Shown here in pieces: positions 6,820-13,793 of a stretch of 14,679 nucleotides of DNA. This DNA is from LMEP-6097 sp049314535. Its GTDB lineage: Bacteria > Cyanobacteriota > Vampirovibrionia > LMEP-6097. The notes beneath the pieces are model-generated. The model had not been told where the DNA came from. It was given only the letters and a program-made list of their open reading frames with translations, and did no database searches. The position numbers and the translations under genes were made by a program. The stretch covers positions 1 to 14,679 of the forward strand of contig JBMOEX010000058.1 in NCBI GenBank assembly GCA_049314535.1. The letters are read 5' to 3'. Each line of letters begins with the position of its first letter. The stretch's first letter is position 1.

Positions 6820-7865
6820 TGAAAAACTTCCAGATTCAGCTCTCCATAACGATTTTAGCCATCCTCTATGGATTTGTGTTTTTTGCTGATTATATAGCTC
6901 CCTATAATCCTTGCGAGCAAAATAATAAAGCAAGCTATGCTAACCCCTCTAAATTCGGCGTAGATACTCATGGCATTTACGCTTATCAGCAGAAATATAT
7001 TTACAATCCCAAGTCCTATAAAAAAGAAACTCGAAATACTAAGCAGAAGATTTATCTGGAATTTTTCACCCCTAAAAAGCTTATCAGCACAAGATTAGCG
7101 GCTAGTATTCATAGCAAAACAGCTTCAAAGAAACTCACTCAGCGAAATGAAAATCTTAAAGCGAATTATAAAATCTACATACTCGGCACCGACCAACTCG
7201 GCAGAGATAATTTTTCACGTTTAATCCACGGAGCCAAACCCAGTCTTACAGTAGGCTTCCTTGCATTATTAATAGCATTCCCGATTGGGGCTCTTTACGG
7301 AGCGATCTCTGCTTACTCTAGTCCATTTATAGATAATATTTTAATGAGATTAGCTGAAGCGATGATGAGCTTCCCCAGTTTTTATTTATTAATAATTCTA
7401 GCAGCTCTGCTGCCAGCGAGCCTTACGAATATAGAACGCTTTGCTTTAATTACTATAATTCTGTCGTTTACTGCTTGGGCGGGCTTAAGTAGAGTTATTC
7501 GCGGCATTCTCCTTGCCATTAAAGAAGAGAATTATGTTAGCTCTGCTAAATTAATGGGCGCAAGCCCCCCAAGAATCATCACCCAGCATCTAATCCCCCA
7601 GAGCTTTTCATACTTAATAGTCGCAGCGACCCTTTCTATACCAGGTTTTATCATAGGAGAATCAGCTTTAAGCTTTCTTGGTTTTGGTATAAATCAGCCA
7701 GACCCAAGCTGGGGTAATATCCTTAGCGAAGCTAAAGAACTCAGTAATTTATTTCATCGCCCACAGATGTTAATCTATCCTTCTCTCTTGATTTTCCTTG
7801 CGGTTTATAGCTATAACGTGCTTGGTGATTATCTGCGAGATAAATTAGATACGCAGCATTTATAA
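6819..7865 (+). CDS. Oligopeptide-type ABC transporter permease (OppC/DppC family)
   Basis: This inner-membrane permease of the peptide/nickel ABC importer family has 348 residues. It has one N-terminal membrane helix (about 7-27, ending FADYIAPYNPC), then a periplasmic segment of about 100 residues. The family signature LGTDQLGRDNFSRLIHGAKPSL leads into a five-helix permease core with the ATPase-contact (EAA-type) loop MGASPPRIITQHLIPQSF. The end GESALSFLGFGINQPDPSWG is highly conserved in OppC. The long periplasmic insert before GTDQLGRD is like the YejE/OppC subgroup. No partner permease (OppB), ATPase or binding protein is adjacent, so it must assemble with subunits encoded elsewhere. It is coupled to ddl by the TAATG overlap. 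The substrate may be peptides, possibly cell-wall peptides given the neighbour, but that link is inference. Confidence 0.88.
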   Translation: MKNFQIQLSITILAILYGFVFFADYIAPYNPCEQNNKASYANPSKFGVDTHGIYAYQQKYIYNPKSYKKETRNTKQKIYLEFFTPKKLISTRLAASIHSKTASKKLTQRNENLKANYKIYILGTDQLGRDNFSRLIHGAKPSLTVGFLALLIAFPIGALYGAISAYSSPFIDNILMRLAEAMMSFPSFYLLIILAALLPASLTNIERFALITIILSFTAWAGLSRVIRGILLAIKEENYVSSAKLMGASPPRIITQHLIPQSFSYLIVAATLSIPGFIIGESALSFLGFGINQPDPSWGNILSEAKELSNLFHRPQMLIYPSLLIFLAVYSYNVLGDYLRDKLDTQHL

Positions 7866-7888
7866 GTAATAAACCCACCTAAATTCCC

Positions 7889-7953
7889 TGAGACCGCTGT
7901 ACAGCGTGCAGTTTCAAGACCAACGCAGAAAATGGAGTTGTGCAGCGGTCTCA
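7889..7953. repeat. 15-bp inverted repeat / long hairpin after the OppC gene
   Basis: Left arm TGAGACCGCTGTACA (7889-7903) and right arm TGTGCAGCGGTCTCA (7939-7953) pair over 15 positions, with one U-G wobble in RNA. They flank a 35-nt loop that itself contains GCGT/ACGC (7904-7907 and 7923-7926). The right arm is followed by TTTT (7954-7957). It is much more G+C-rich than its surroundings. It probably acts as a terminator-like or 3'-stabilising hairpin for ddl-oppC. The loop is unusually long for an intrinsic terminator and the U-tract is short. The right arm overlaps the putative apt -35, so it could also be an operator or a small repeat element. Confidence 0.6.
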
Positions 7954-7965
7954 TTTTGCTAAAAT
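7938..7965 (+). promoter_or_regulatory. apt promoter, extended -10
   Basis: TTGTGC (7938-7943), a 16-bp spacer, then TGCTAAAAT (7957-7965) with the TGn extended -10. The -10 ends 8 nt before the apt ATG, so the leader would be 0-2 nt. The -35 sits inside the right arm of the inverted repeat. Confidence 0.5.
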
Positions 7966-7973
7966 AAAAATCA

Positions 7974-8525
7974 ATGCAAAGCAATCTACTAAGCCTAGAA
8001 GATAAAGTAAAACAGTCTATCCGTGAGGTTCCAGATTTTCCGAAGCCTGGCATAAATTTTAAAGATATAACGACATTACTCCAGGATATAGAACTCTTTA
8101 ATGAAGTTATAGAACACTTTACTAGAGAGCTGAAGACAGAAAATATCCATCATATTATCGGCATTGAATCTCGTGGGTTTATTTTTGCAGTTCCTTTAGC
8201 GATGAAACTTAATGTGCCATTTATTCCAGTAAGAAAACCGAATAAGCTTCCAGCAGATACTCTCAAAGAGACCTATGCACTCGAATACGGTGAAGACAGC
8301 TTGGAGATTCACTTGGATGCCTTTAAGCATCAGACAAATGAAAATATCCTAATCGTTGATGATCTGCTCGCGACTGGAGGTACGGCTTTGGCTACATCTA
8401 AATTAGTGACTCAGCTTGGTGCTGCTAAGGTGAGCTTTCTATCTTTAATTGAGCTTAGCTTTCTTAATGGCAGAGAGAAATTAGAAAGTGCTGGACTTGA
8501 AGTTAAGTCACTGATTAAATATTAA
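7974..8525 (+). CDS. apt: Adenine phosphoribosyltransferase
   Basis: Apt is a cytosolic purine-salvage enzyme that converts adenine plus PRPP to AMP and pyrophosphate. The 183-residue product matches the usual length (E. coli 183). It shows VPDFPKPGINFKDITTLL at the N-terminus, then GIESRGFIFAVPLAMKL, the flexible-loop region RKPNKLPADTLKETYALEYGEDSLEIH, and the PRPP-binding motif ILIVDDLLATGGTA with its acidic pair. It is monocistronic: its own promoter lies just upstream and a convergent gene lies downstream. The start is supported by the -10 placed 8 nt upstream; there is no Shine-Dalgarno. Confidence 0.96.
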   Translation: MQSNLLSLEDKVKQSIREVPDFPKPGINFKDITTLLQDIELFNEVIEHFTRELKTENIHHIIGIESRGFIFAVPLAMKLNVPFIPVRKPNKLPADTLKETYALEYGEDSLEIHLDAFKHQTNENILIVDDLLATGGTALATSKLVTQLGAAKVSFLSLIELSFLNGREKLESAGLEVKSLIKY

Positions 8526-8533
8526 GCAGAATA

Positions 8534-8564
8534 AGCCAAAGAATCTTCATCTGGCTGACTTTTT
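8534..8564 (+). terminator. Candidate intrinsic terminator after apt
   Basis: AGCCA (8534-8538) can pair with TGGCT (8552-8556), and a small AAG/CTT inner pairing is possible. GAC and five T residues (8560-8564) follow, 9 nt after the apt stop. The stem is short, so this is a weak candidate, but position between convergent genes is right. Confidence 0.35.
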
Positions 8565-8613
8565 ATTATGTTTGCTATCATCTTAGGTTTCTTGAAAATG
8601 CAAGATATATACT

Positions 8614-9774
8614 TTAACCAAATACAATCTTCAAAACCTCTTGCCAAGGGCAAACTAAAACATTATCATCTCCATATCTACGCTTAGTTAAACTAGCACA
8701 AAGCAATACAGCATCTTCCCTCAAATCTTTAAAAGATTTTAAACCAGTTAATTTATTAATATCTACATTATCACTAGCCTTAATTTCGACGGCATAACAC
8801 CTATCATCATAAGTTTCGATAATTAAATCCACCTCAGCACCAGACTTAGTGCGGTAATAGCTAAATTTATAATCTTTTCTAGAGTAGGATGCAAGTCTCA
8901 TCGCCTCTGCTATAAAGAAGTGCTCAAAAGCTTCGCCAAATTCTCTAGTTTTTACTATTAATGGCGAATCTAATTTTTTAGCTAAAGCCCGCCTCACCCC
9001 TGTATCGAAAAAATAAAATTTAGGGTGCTTACTTAGCTGTTTGCGAGAGGATTTTGCGTAACCATAGAGATTAAAACCAATTAAAGTATCTTCCAGCACC
9101 TGATAATATTCTTGGACAGTTTTATAATCTACATAAATATCACTAGCTATATTTGAGTAGTTAATAATAGAACCATTCTCACTAGCAGCTAAATCTAGAA
9201 AACGTATAAAAGCACCTAATTGACGAATCTGCGCCTCCGCTTTTATTTCCTCTTCGATATAAGTTTTCGCATAAGATTTTAAAGTCTCACGCGCAAACAC
9301 ATCTTCCTTGTCTAAATAAACAGCAGGCAAGGTGCCTAAGTCTAAAGCTCGGGATAATTTAAAGTCTTTAGCTAACTCTAAGTGAGTTAAAGGAAATAAA
9401 TTATAAGTAAGTGCTCTGCCTGCAAGCATATTAGCTCCCTGTCTCTTTAATTTCCTTGCACTAGAGCCACTCAGAATGAAGCTCAGATCTTTCCTTTCTT
9501 CGATCATTTTATGAACTATATTCAGCAACTCTGGTACACGCTGAATTTCATCAATAATTAAATGTGAAATAGATTTATCTAAAGTATTAATTTCTTCTAT
9601 CAGTAAATGGGGCTTAGCTAATAATTTGAAATAAACTTCACTATCTAAAAGATTTATAAAAAGGCTGTGATTTTTAGAAAAGAGCTCCCTTAATAAAGTA
9701 CTTTTCCCTACCTGCCTTGCACCAAATAAAAAAAAGCTTCTAGTTTTAGGCAGCTTTAAAGTTCTATGGAGCAT
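8614..9774 (-). CDS. AAA family ATPase with DUF4143 (AAA_14) domain
   Basis: The intact 386-residue protein has an N-terminal AAA_14 domain. Walker A is FGARQVGKST (Lys24, Ser25), Walker B is HLIIDEIQRVPELL (Asp75, Glu76), the sensor-like FILSGSSARKLKRQGANMLAGRA follows, and then FPLTHLEL. The C-terminal DUF4143 region (about 190-370) has a winged-helix-like part (NYSNIASDIYVDYKTVQEYYQVLED) and a PD-(D/E)XK-like end, YYRTKSGAEVDLIIE and CYAVEIKAS. The E...D...ExK pattern suggests a nuclease-like fold; activity has not been established for most of the family. Such genes are often variable accessory genes. The ATG at 9774 is preceded directly by AGGAGT, too close for a normal Shine-Dalgarno, and by a -10 hexamer 6 nt upstream. 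Confidence 0.9.
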   Translation of the reverse strand: MLHRTLKLPKTRSFFLFGARQVGKSTLLRELFSKNHSLFINLLDSEVYFKLLAKPHLLIEEINTLDKSISHLIIDEIQRVPELLNIVHKMIEERKDLSFILSGSSARKLKRQGANMLAGRALTYNLFPLTHLELAKDFKLSRALDLGTLPAVYLDKEDVFARETLKSYAKTYIEEEIKAEAQIRQLGAFIRFLDLAASENGSIINYSNIASDIYVDYKTVQEYYQVLEDTLIGFNLYGYAKSSRKQLSKHPKFYFFDTGVRRALAKKLDSPLIVKTREFGEAFEHFFIAEAMRLASYSRKDYKFSYYRTKSGAEVDLIIETYDDRCYAVEIKASDNVDINKLTGLKSFKDLREDAVLLCASLTKRRYGDDNVLVCPWQEVLKIVFG

Positions 9775-9780
9775 ACTCCT

Positions 9781-9789
9781 ATTTTACCA
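9781..9789 (-). promoter_or_regulatory. Extended -10 for the AAA_14 ATPase gene
   Basis: On the minus strand TGGTAAAAT (9789-9781) ends 6 nt before the ATG at 9774, again predicting a transcript starting at or next to the AUG. No matching -35 is evident. Confidence 0.4.
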
Positions 9790-9824
9790 CCTAAAATAGA
9801 ATTTTTATCCTAGAATATCTGATT

Positions 9825-9856
9825 AATAAATTCGCAAAAAGCTTCTTGAATTTATT
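9825..9856. repeat. 9-bp perfect inverted repeat between divergent genes
   Basis: AATAAATTC (9825-9833) and GAATTTATT (9848-9856) are exact reverse complements around a 14-nt spacer. They lie 21 bp upstream of the TTGACA -35 of the gene at 9916 and about 40 bp upstream of the opposing ATPase start. It could be an operator for a dimeric regulator. AT-rich DNA makes chance repeats commoner. Confidence 0.45.
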
Positions 9857-9877
9857 CACACATAGCCCTGTTCTGTC

Positions 9878-9906
9878 TTGACACAAGGCGATCTTTGCAT
9901 TAAGAT
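9878..9906 (+). promoter_or_regulatory. Promoter of the large HAD-like gene (TTGACA-N17-TAAGAT)
   Basis: TTGACA at 9878-9883 is followed after exactly 17 bp by TAAGAT at 9901-9906. This is one of the two strongest sigma-70-type promoters in the window. The ATG at 9916 is 9 nt after the -10, so the expected transcript starts about 3 nt before the start codon and has no room for a Shine-Dalgarno. Confidence 0.65.
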
Positions 9907-9915
9907 AATAAATCG

Positions 9916-12444
9916 ATGGTAGTCTCAACGACGAGATCTAATCAATCCCTCTCCACCCCTAAAGGCTTACAAGGCTTAAGGGGTAAAATTAGCGAAGCAT
10001 TAAAGATACAAAGCCCCTCAATAAATCCTAAATCAAGAGCAAGAGCGATAGCCGCAATGCTAGTTCAAGCACAGTGTGATTTAGCATCAATAGACACAAG
10101 CTCACCACATCGATCCTCTAGATATCCTGGAGAAAATAATGGTAACTTTTATCACCATAAGCTTGGAATAGAAAATACCAGAGAACCCATCCCCTTAGAG
10201 ATGTTAAGGTTCAGTACTCGCTCTAACTACTTCCAAAATGCACAAAATTCAATGCATAGATCAAATCTTATTGATAATCCAGATTATTTCATAACCCAAT
10301 TAGGGAAAAGAGTTTCTGGTTTAGATTATAGTGGCGTTCTAAATGGATTCATATCAGAAAAAGCAAAATTAGATTTAAAAATCCCTCGCGATCAAGTAAA
10401 AATACCTGAAAACCTTTTAAACGGAATTAAAGCCGAAGATACTTCTGTAATTGAAAAAAGAAAAGAAGAGTATTTAAATTATAGAGAAGAGTTACTTACA
10501 AATATTGCTGAACGTAGAGTAGTCAAATTTAAAGTCTATACCGACGGTGATGGTAGTTTAATTGATAAAGCAAAAGACCCATCTAATACTCACGTTTGGG
10601 GAGAAGAAAAAGATTTTCATAATAGGATTATTCTTGCTATAGCCAGTTATTTAGGCTATGAAGAATCAATAAATATCACAACTCAACGAAGTGGCTTCCC
10701 TAACCAAAACGTCATAACTAAAAAATCAGAAGACGGCAGTATTAGAAAAAACTATGAAGTATTGTCTGGAACGGCAAATGAATTTGGGATATTAAATCCT
10801 TTTGATGAAAGGGGTAATTTAAAAGATTTATATTTCTTACTATTAAATACTTTTAGTACACAAGGCTTCGCTGGAGGTATTCACTTTGAACCATCTAATA
10901 CGAGTAACATCTTAAGAACTCCTTACCCACTAATAATCAATCAGATGAATAATTTTATTAAAACATTTGAACAAATGAATAAAGGGGAAGATGGTATCGT
11001 AAATCAAATTCTAAAAGCAGCTCCTAACGCTACAGTCATCGAATACAAAGGAATTCCAAGAATCCTCAACACTGGATTAATGAAAACTAATTCAAATATT
11101 CCAGAACATCTTCTACTATACAAAACTCTTGACCATTTTCTTACTCTACACACCATTGAATGGGTTTTAAGAGATTATGTTAAAAGAGAAGAACAAGGCT
11201 TAGGTAAAGACTTTAAAGCAGAATTAAATGATTTCAAGAAGAGACTTTACTTTAATGGAATCCAAGATATTCCTAAAATTATTTTAGATCCAGAAGCATT
11301 AGAATCCGAGGGTGATTTTAAAAAACACATGAGGCTTGCCTCACTCATGCTTAGAAAAAGCGATATGGGCTGTTTTACACTACACCTACCTGAAAAAGAA
11401 AAATATCAAGTTTTCAAAACTATAGCTGAGCAGAGTCGAAAACCTGAAATGAAAGAATGGGCTAAGGAAAATTTTGGATTAGATAAAGATGAAGATATTT
11501 TTACTATTCAAGGTTATGACTTTTCAGGTTGGACTGCTGAAGATATAGGTAACTTAAATGACAAAAAATTCAAAGAATTAATTAATGACAATAAAATTCA
11601 AAAAGTAAAAGATTCAGAAAAACGGCCGATGCTGATTATAGACAACTTTGCTGGATATATTGAAATTACCAGCAGTATTCAAAAAAATCACTTAATAGAT
11701 ATAGACCATAGAATAAGGCAACAAGATGATTCTGGAACAATAATCCATGGAATCGGTGACAGTAAAAGTACAGATGGACCACTTCTACAAGCAACTCTAA
11801 ACCCTACAGAAGAAGGAGAACCTAGAGGTTATGCCAATATAGTAGGAAATAGAATCGACCCTAATGAATTAATTGATGAGCTAATGGCTAAAAAAGGTTT
11901 AGATCAGAAAGCTAATGCTGCTGAAATTAAAGAAAATCTCTTAAGTAAAACTTTTATTCACCCTAATGTCTCATCATTACTAGCTTTCCAAGCAGGTCCA
12001 TGGCAAGAATTACTTCAAGGCTTTGAGGAAATTGATGAATTACCTAATGTGATAAGAGATGATTTCAATAAGTGTAAATTTGTAAAACCTGTTGATACGA
12101 CGAGAATCATAAAAGGAACAGGTAACAGCTTTAAGAATGACGCCGAACTATTAAAGAACTATAATGGCTTCAGTGGCAAAGAAACTGACAGAAGATTTAT
12201 TGAACATGCCAGAAATACTGGAATATCTTCTTTAGCTCCCCTTAGCCATATCGAACCAGAAGACTTAACAGAAGAAAAATTAAATAAATTAGTTAGTAGA
12301 ATGGAGGATCTGGGCTTCGAGAGAATGTTTCTCTACACGGATGATTCTGGTAATTATAATAATCTAGCAGACAGGAGAACAACGAACATAAAGATCGCTA
12401 AAGACTTAGGCTTAAGTAACCCCGTTTATCCACCTATGGGTTAA
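9916..12444 (+). CDS. Large HAD-superfamily (Cof/sucrose-phosphatase-like) hydrolase with very long cap insertion
   Basis: I do not recognise the 842-residue protein as a whole, but HAD phosphatase motifs are visible in order. Motif I is KVYTDGDGSLID (Asp210 nucleophile, Asp212). A motif II-like ITTQRSG follows (Thr256). The motif III-like YIEITSSIQKNHLID (Glu583, Lys590) resembles the Cof-type EI...K block. Motif IV is GIGDSKSTDGPLL (Asp615, Asp620). The stretch between motifs II and III, where C2-type HAD enzymes carry a cap of about 100 residues, is here about 315 residues, and includes VIEYKGIPRIL (Lys378). An N-terminal region of about 200 residues and a C-terminal region of about 190 have no motif I can name. 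No signal peptide or membrane segment is seen, so it is probably cytosolic. A phosphosugar is the likeliest substrate type (inference). It has its own strong promoter. The ROK-like gene follows 110 bp on. Confidence 0.62.
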   Translation: MVVSTTRSNQSLSTPKGLQGLRGKISEALKIQSPSINPKSRARAIAAMLVQAQCDLASIDTSSPHRSSRYPGENNGNFYHHKLGIENTREPIPLEMLRFSTRSNYFQNAQNSMHRSNLIDNPDYFITQLGKRVSGLDYSGVLNGFISEKAKLDLKIPRDQVKIPENLLNGIKAEDTSVIEKRKEEYLNYREELLTNIAERRVVKFKVYTDGDGSLIDKAKDPSNTHVWGEEKDFHNRIILAIASYLGYEESINITTQRSGFPNQNVITKKSEDGSIRKNYEVLSGTANEFGILNPFDERGNLKDLYFLLLNTFSTQGFAGGIHFEPSNTSNILRTPYPLIINQMNNFIKTFEQMNKGEDGIVNQILKAAPNATVIEYKGIPRILNTGLMKTNSNIPEHLLLYKTLDHFLTLHTIEWVLRDYVKREEQGLGKDFKAELNDFKKRLYFNGIQDIPKIILDPEALESEGDFKKHMRLASLMLRKSDMGCFTLHLPEKEKYQVFKTIAEQSRKPEMKEWAKENFGLDKDEDIFTIQGYDFSGWTAEDIGNLNDKKFKELINDNKIQKVKDSEKRPMLIIDNFAGYIEITSSIQKNHLIDIDHRIRQQDDSGTIIHGIGDSKSTDGPLLQATLNPTEEGEPRGYANIVGNRIDPNELIDELMAKKGLDQKANAAEIKENLLSKTFIHPNVSSLLAFQAGPWQELLQGFEEIDELPNVIRDDFNKCKFVKPVDTTRIIKGTGNSFKNDAELLKNYNGFSGKETDRRFIEHARNTGISSLAPLSHIEPEDLTEEKLNKLVSRMEDLGFERMFLYTDDSGNYNNLADRRTTNIKIAKDLGLSNPVYPPMG

Positions 12445-12478
12445 TTTATTTATCAGTCATTTTACGATAGTAAAACTA

Positions 12479-12508
12479 TTGACATCCTAATATAATTAAT
12501 TATATTAT
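12479..12508 (+). promoter_or_regulatory. Promoter of the ROK-like gene with palindromic operator candidate
   Basis: TTGACA (12479-12484) is followed by -10 candidates TATATT (12501-12506, 16-bp spacer) or TATTAT (12503-12508, 18-bp spacer). This leaves a leader of about 40 nt before the ATG at 12555. The spacer and -10 are overlapped by a 20-bp palindrome. This is the only transcription-unit start here with both a consensus -35 and a real leader. Confidence 0.62.
12488..12507. repeat. 20-bp perfect palindrome across spacer and -10
   Basis: TAATATAATTAATTATATTA (12488-12507) is identical to its reverse complement over all 20 positions, centred between 12497 and 12498. It lies between -35 and -10 and overlaps the -10, the classic place for a repressor operator. 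ATTTTAAAAT (12507-12516) forms a second, shorter palindrome next to it. Only A and T are involved, so some symmetry by chance is expected. Confidence 0.5.
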
Positions 12509-12541
12509 TTTAAAATATATCTAGGGAATTATTTTAAACAC

Positions 12542-12547
12542 GAGGAA
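12542..12547 (+). promoter_or_regulatory. Shine-Dalgarno of the ROK-like gene
   Basis: GAGGAA ends 7 nt before the ATG at 12555. It is the clearest ribosome binding site in the window, where most genes have none or a bare AGG, and it fixes the start codon. Confidence 0.75.
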
Positions 12548-12554
12548 CTTAATA

Positions 12555-13787
12555 ATGGCAATTACAGCAGCAGCAGCAGCAACACCAGCAACAAAAACTA
12601 TAGGAGCAGCACTTCAGCTTGGCGGAACTAATGCAGTGGCACAATTCCTTGAATACGTAAATCAAGTCATAAGATTCGGCACTAAAATAGAAAAATCTAG
12701 TCAGGAAACTGATCAAATACTTAGGGAGCTAGTCCAAAAAGCGAATCAACAAGTTGGTAGATCTCTTGCTAAAGTAGTGCCAGTAGTAGTTTCATTTGCA
12801 GGGCCAGTAAAAGAAGACGGTAAAACAGGCACTCCTACTAATTTTCAAATTAATGGTAAAAATGAAGCTATCAACCTAGAAGATCATTTAAATAGTATTA
12901 ATCCAAATGGCGCAAAATTTCAAGTTGAAGTTTTAAATGATTCTAATGCTTTAATTAACGCTGCTGCTATTAATTATAAAAACTTAGTTGAACTAGGAGA
13001 TAATATCTACGAAGGCATTATGGGTACTGGTATGGGTGGATCTGGTGGCACTATTGCTAAAGAAGGCGTTACCAAGATTAACGCAAATGAACCTGGTCAC
13101 GAAATAATGCCATACTTAAGCAAATTTGAATTAATTGAAGGTAAGGACAGGCAAGGAATGACAAGTCCAGTAAGTAAGAACACAGGCTACGTAGAACTTT
13201 ACACAGCTGGTGGTAACACTAATGACAGAGGATTAATGGCGACCGTAAAAAACCTTAAAGCTATAGCAGCACCTACAAATGCACAGAATATAACAAATAC
13301 AGAGTTAAGAGCTTGGTTCATTAAACGTCAGCAAGTAGTCGATTTACTAAATAAGACATTAGCAGAAAATGGCGTAAAAGATTCAGCTATTGAGGTTGGA
13401 GATCTTTACAGGAGCTCTATTATGAGTAAAGATAAAGAGTATTCTAATAAAGAGATTACTAAGGCTGCTAAAAATGGAGATGTACTTGCAAAAGCATTGG
13501 TTAATTTTACTTTAATCAGAGCTTCTCATGCATTAGCACAATCCATTAAGTCACAAGGACACAATAAACCAGTGGCACTGGTTTCTGTCACTGGTAGTTT
13601 TAATAAGGGTTTAAGAAATGCTGTAGATCCTAATGGAGATTTACAATTTAGAGTACTGAATACTGAATTAAAAACCCTTGGGCATCATGGTATTAAAGAT
13701 AATGATCCAAAAAGATTAGTGCAGTTTGATCCAGAATTAGACGGTACACCACTAATCTTAGAAGAACGATTAAAAGCAGCGGTCTAA
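12555..13787 (+). CDS. ROK-family (sugar kinase-like) protein with altered active-site residues
   Basis: The 410-residue product follows the ROK kinase/regulator fold. LQLGGTN (21-26) matches the DxGGTx phosphate-1 loop. VVVSFAGPVKEDG matches the S-x-PGP motif, and VLNDSNALINAAA (Asn128, Asp129 as catalytic base) is the NDAN motif. MGTGMGGSGG (156-165) is the GTGxGGG loop, NEPGHEIM (His182) corresponds to GExGH, and GYVELYTAGG corresponds to the CLExxxSG block. NGDVLAKALVNFTLIRASHALA matches the C-terminal helix. Odd features: the usual Asp of DxGGT is Gln21; the protein has no cysteine, so the ROK zinc site is missing; and it begins with an Ala/Thr-rich tail with five consecutive Ala codons (all GCA). 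It has no helix-turn-helix, so it is kinase-like rather than a repressor. It may phosphorylate a sugar or be an inactive paralogue. Confidence 0.72.
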   Translation: MAITAAAAATPATKTIGAALQLGGTNAVAQFLEYVNQVIRFGTKIEKSSQETDQILRELVQKANQQVGRSLAKVVPVVVSFAGPVKEDGKTGTPTNFQINGKNEAINLEDHLNSINPNGAKFQVEVLNDSNALINAAAINYKNLVELGDNIYEGIMGTGMGGSGGTIAKEGVTKINANEPGHEIMPYLSKFELIEGKDRQGMTSPVSKNTGYVELYTAGGNTNDRGLMATVKNLKAIAAPTNAQNITNTELRAWFIKRQQVVDLLNKTLAENGVKDSAIEVGDLYRSSIMSKDKEYSNKEITKAAKNGDVLAKALVNFTLIRASHALAQSIKSQGHNKPVALVSVTGSFNKGLRNAVDPNGDLQFRVLNTELKTLGHHGIKDNDPKRLVQFDPELDGTPLILEERLKAAV

Positions 13788-13793
13788 AAGATC

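Noticed and set aside
7889..7953. Hairpin region as a tRNA or CRISPR repeat
   Set aside because: There is no cloverleaf, T-loop or anticodon arrangement, and the repeat occurs only as one inverted pair, not as direct repeats with spacers.
7829..8053. 74-codon minus-strand ORF
   Set aside because: It is antisense to the OppC end, the inverted repeat and the apt start, with no recognisable motif: a shadow.
12570..12587. GCA triplet repeat at the start of the ROK-like gene as a phase-variation switch
   Set aside because: The repeat unit is three bases, so slippage would only change the number of alanines and would not shift the frame; the tract is also short.
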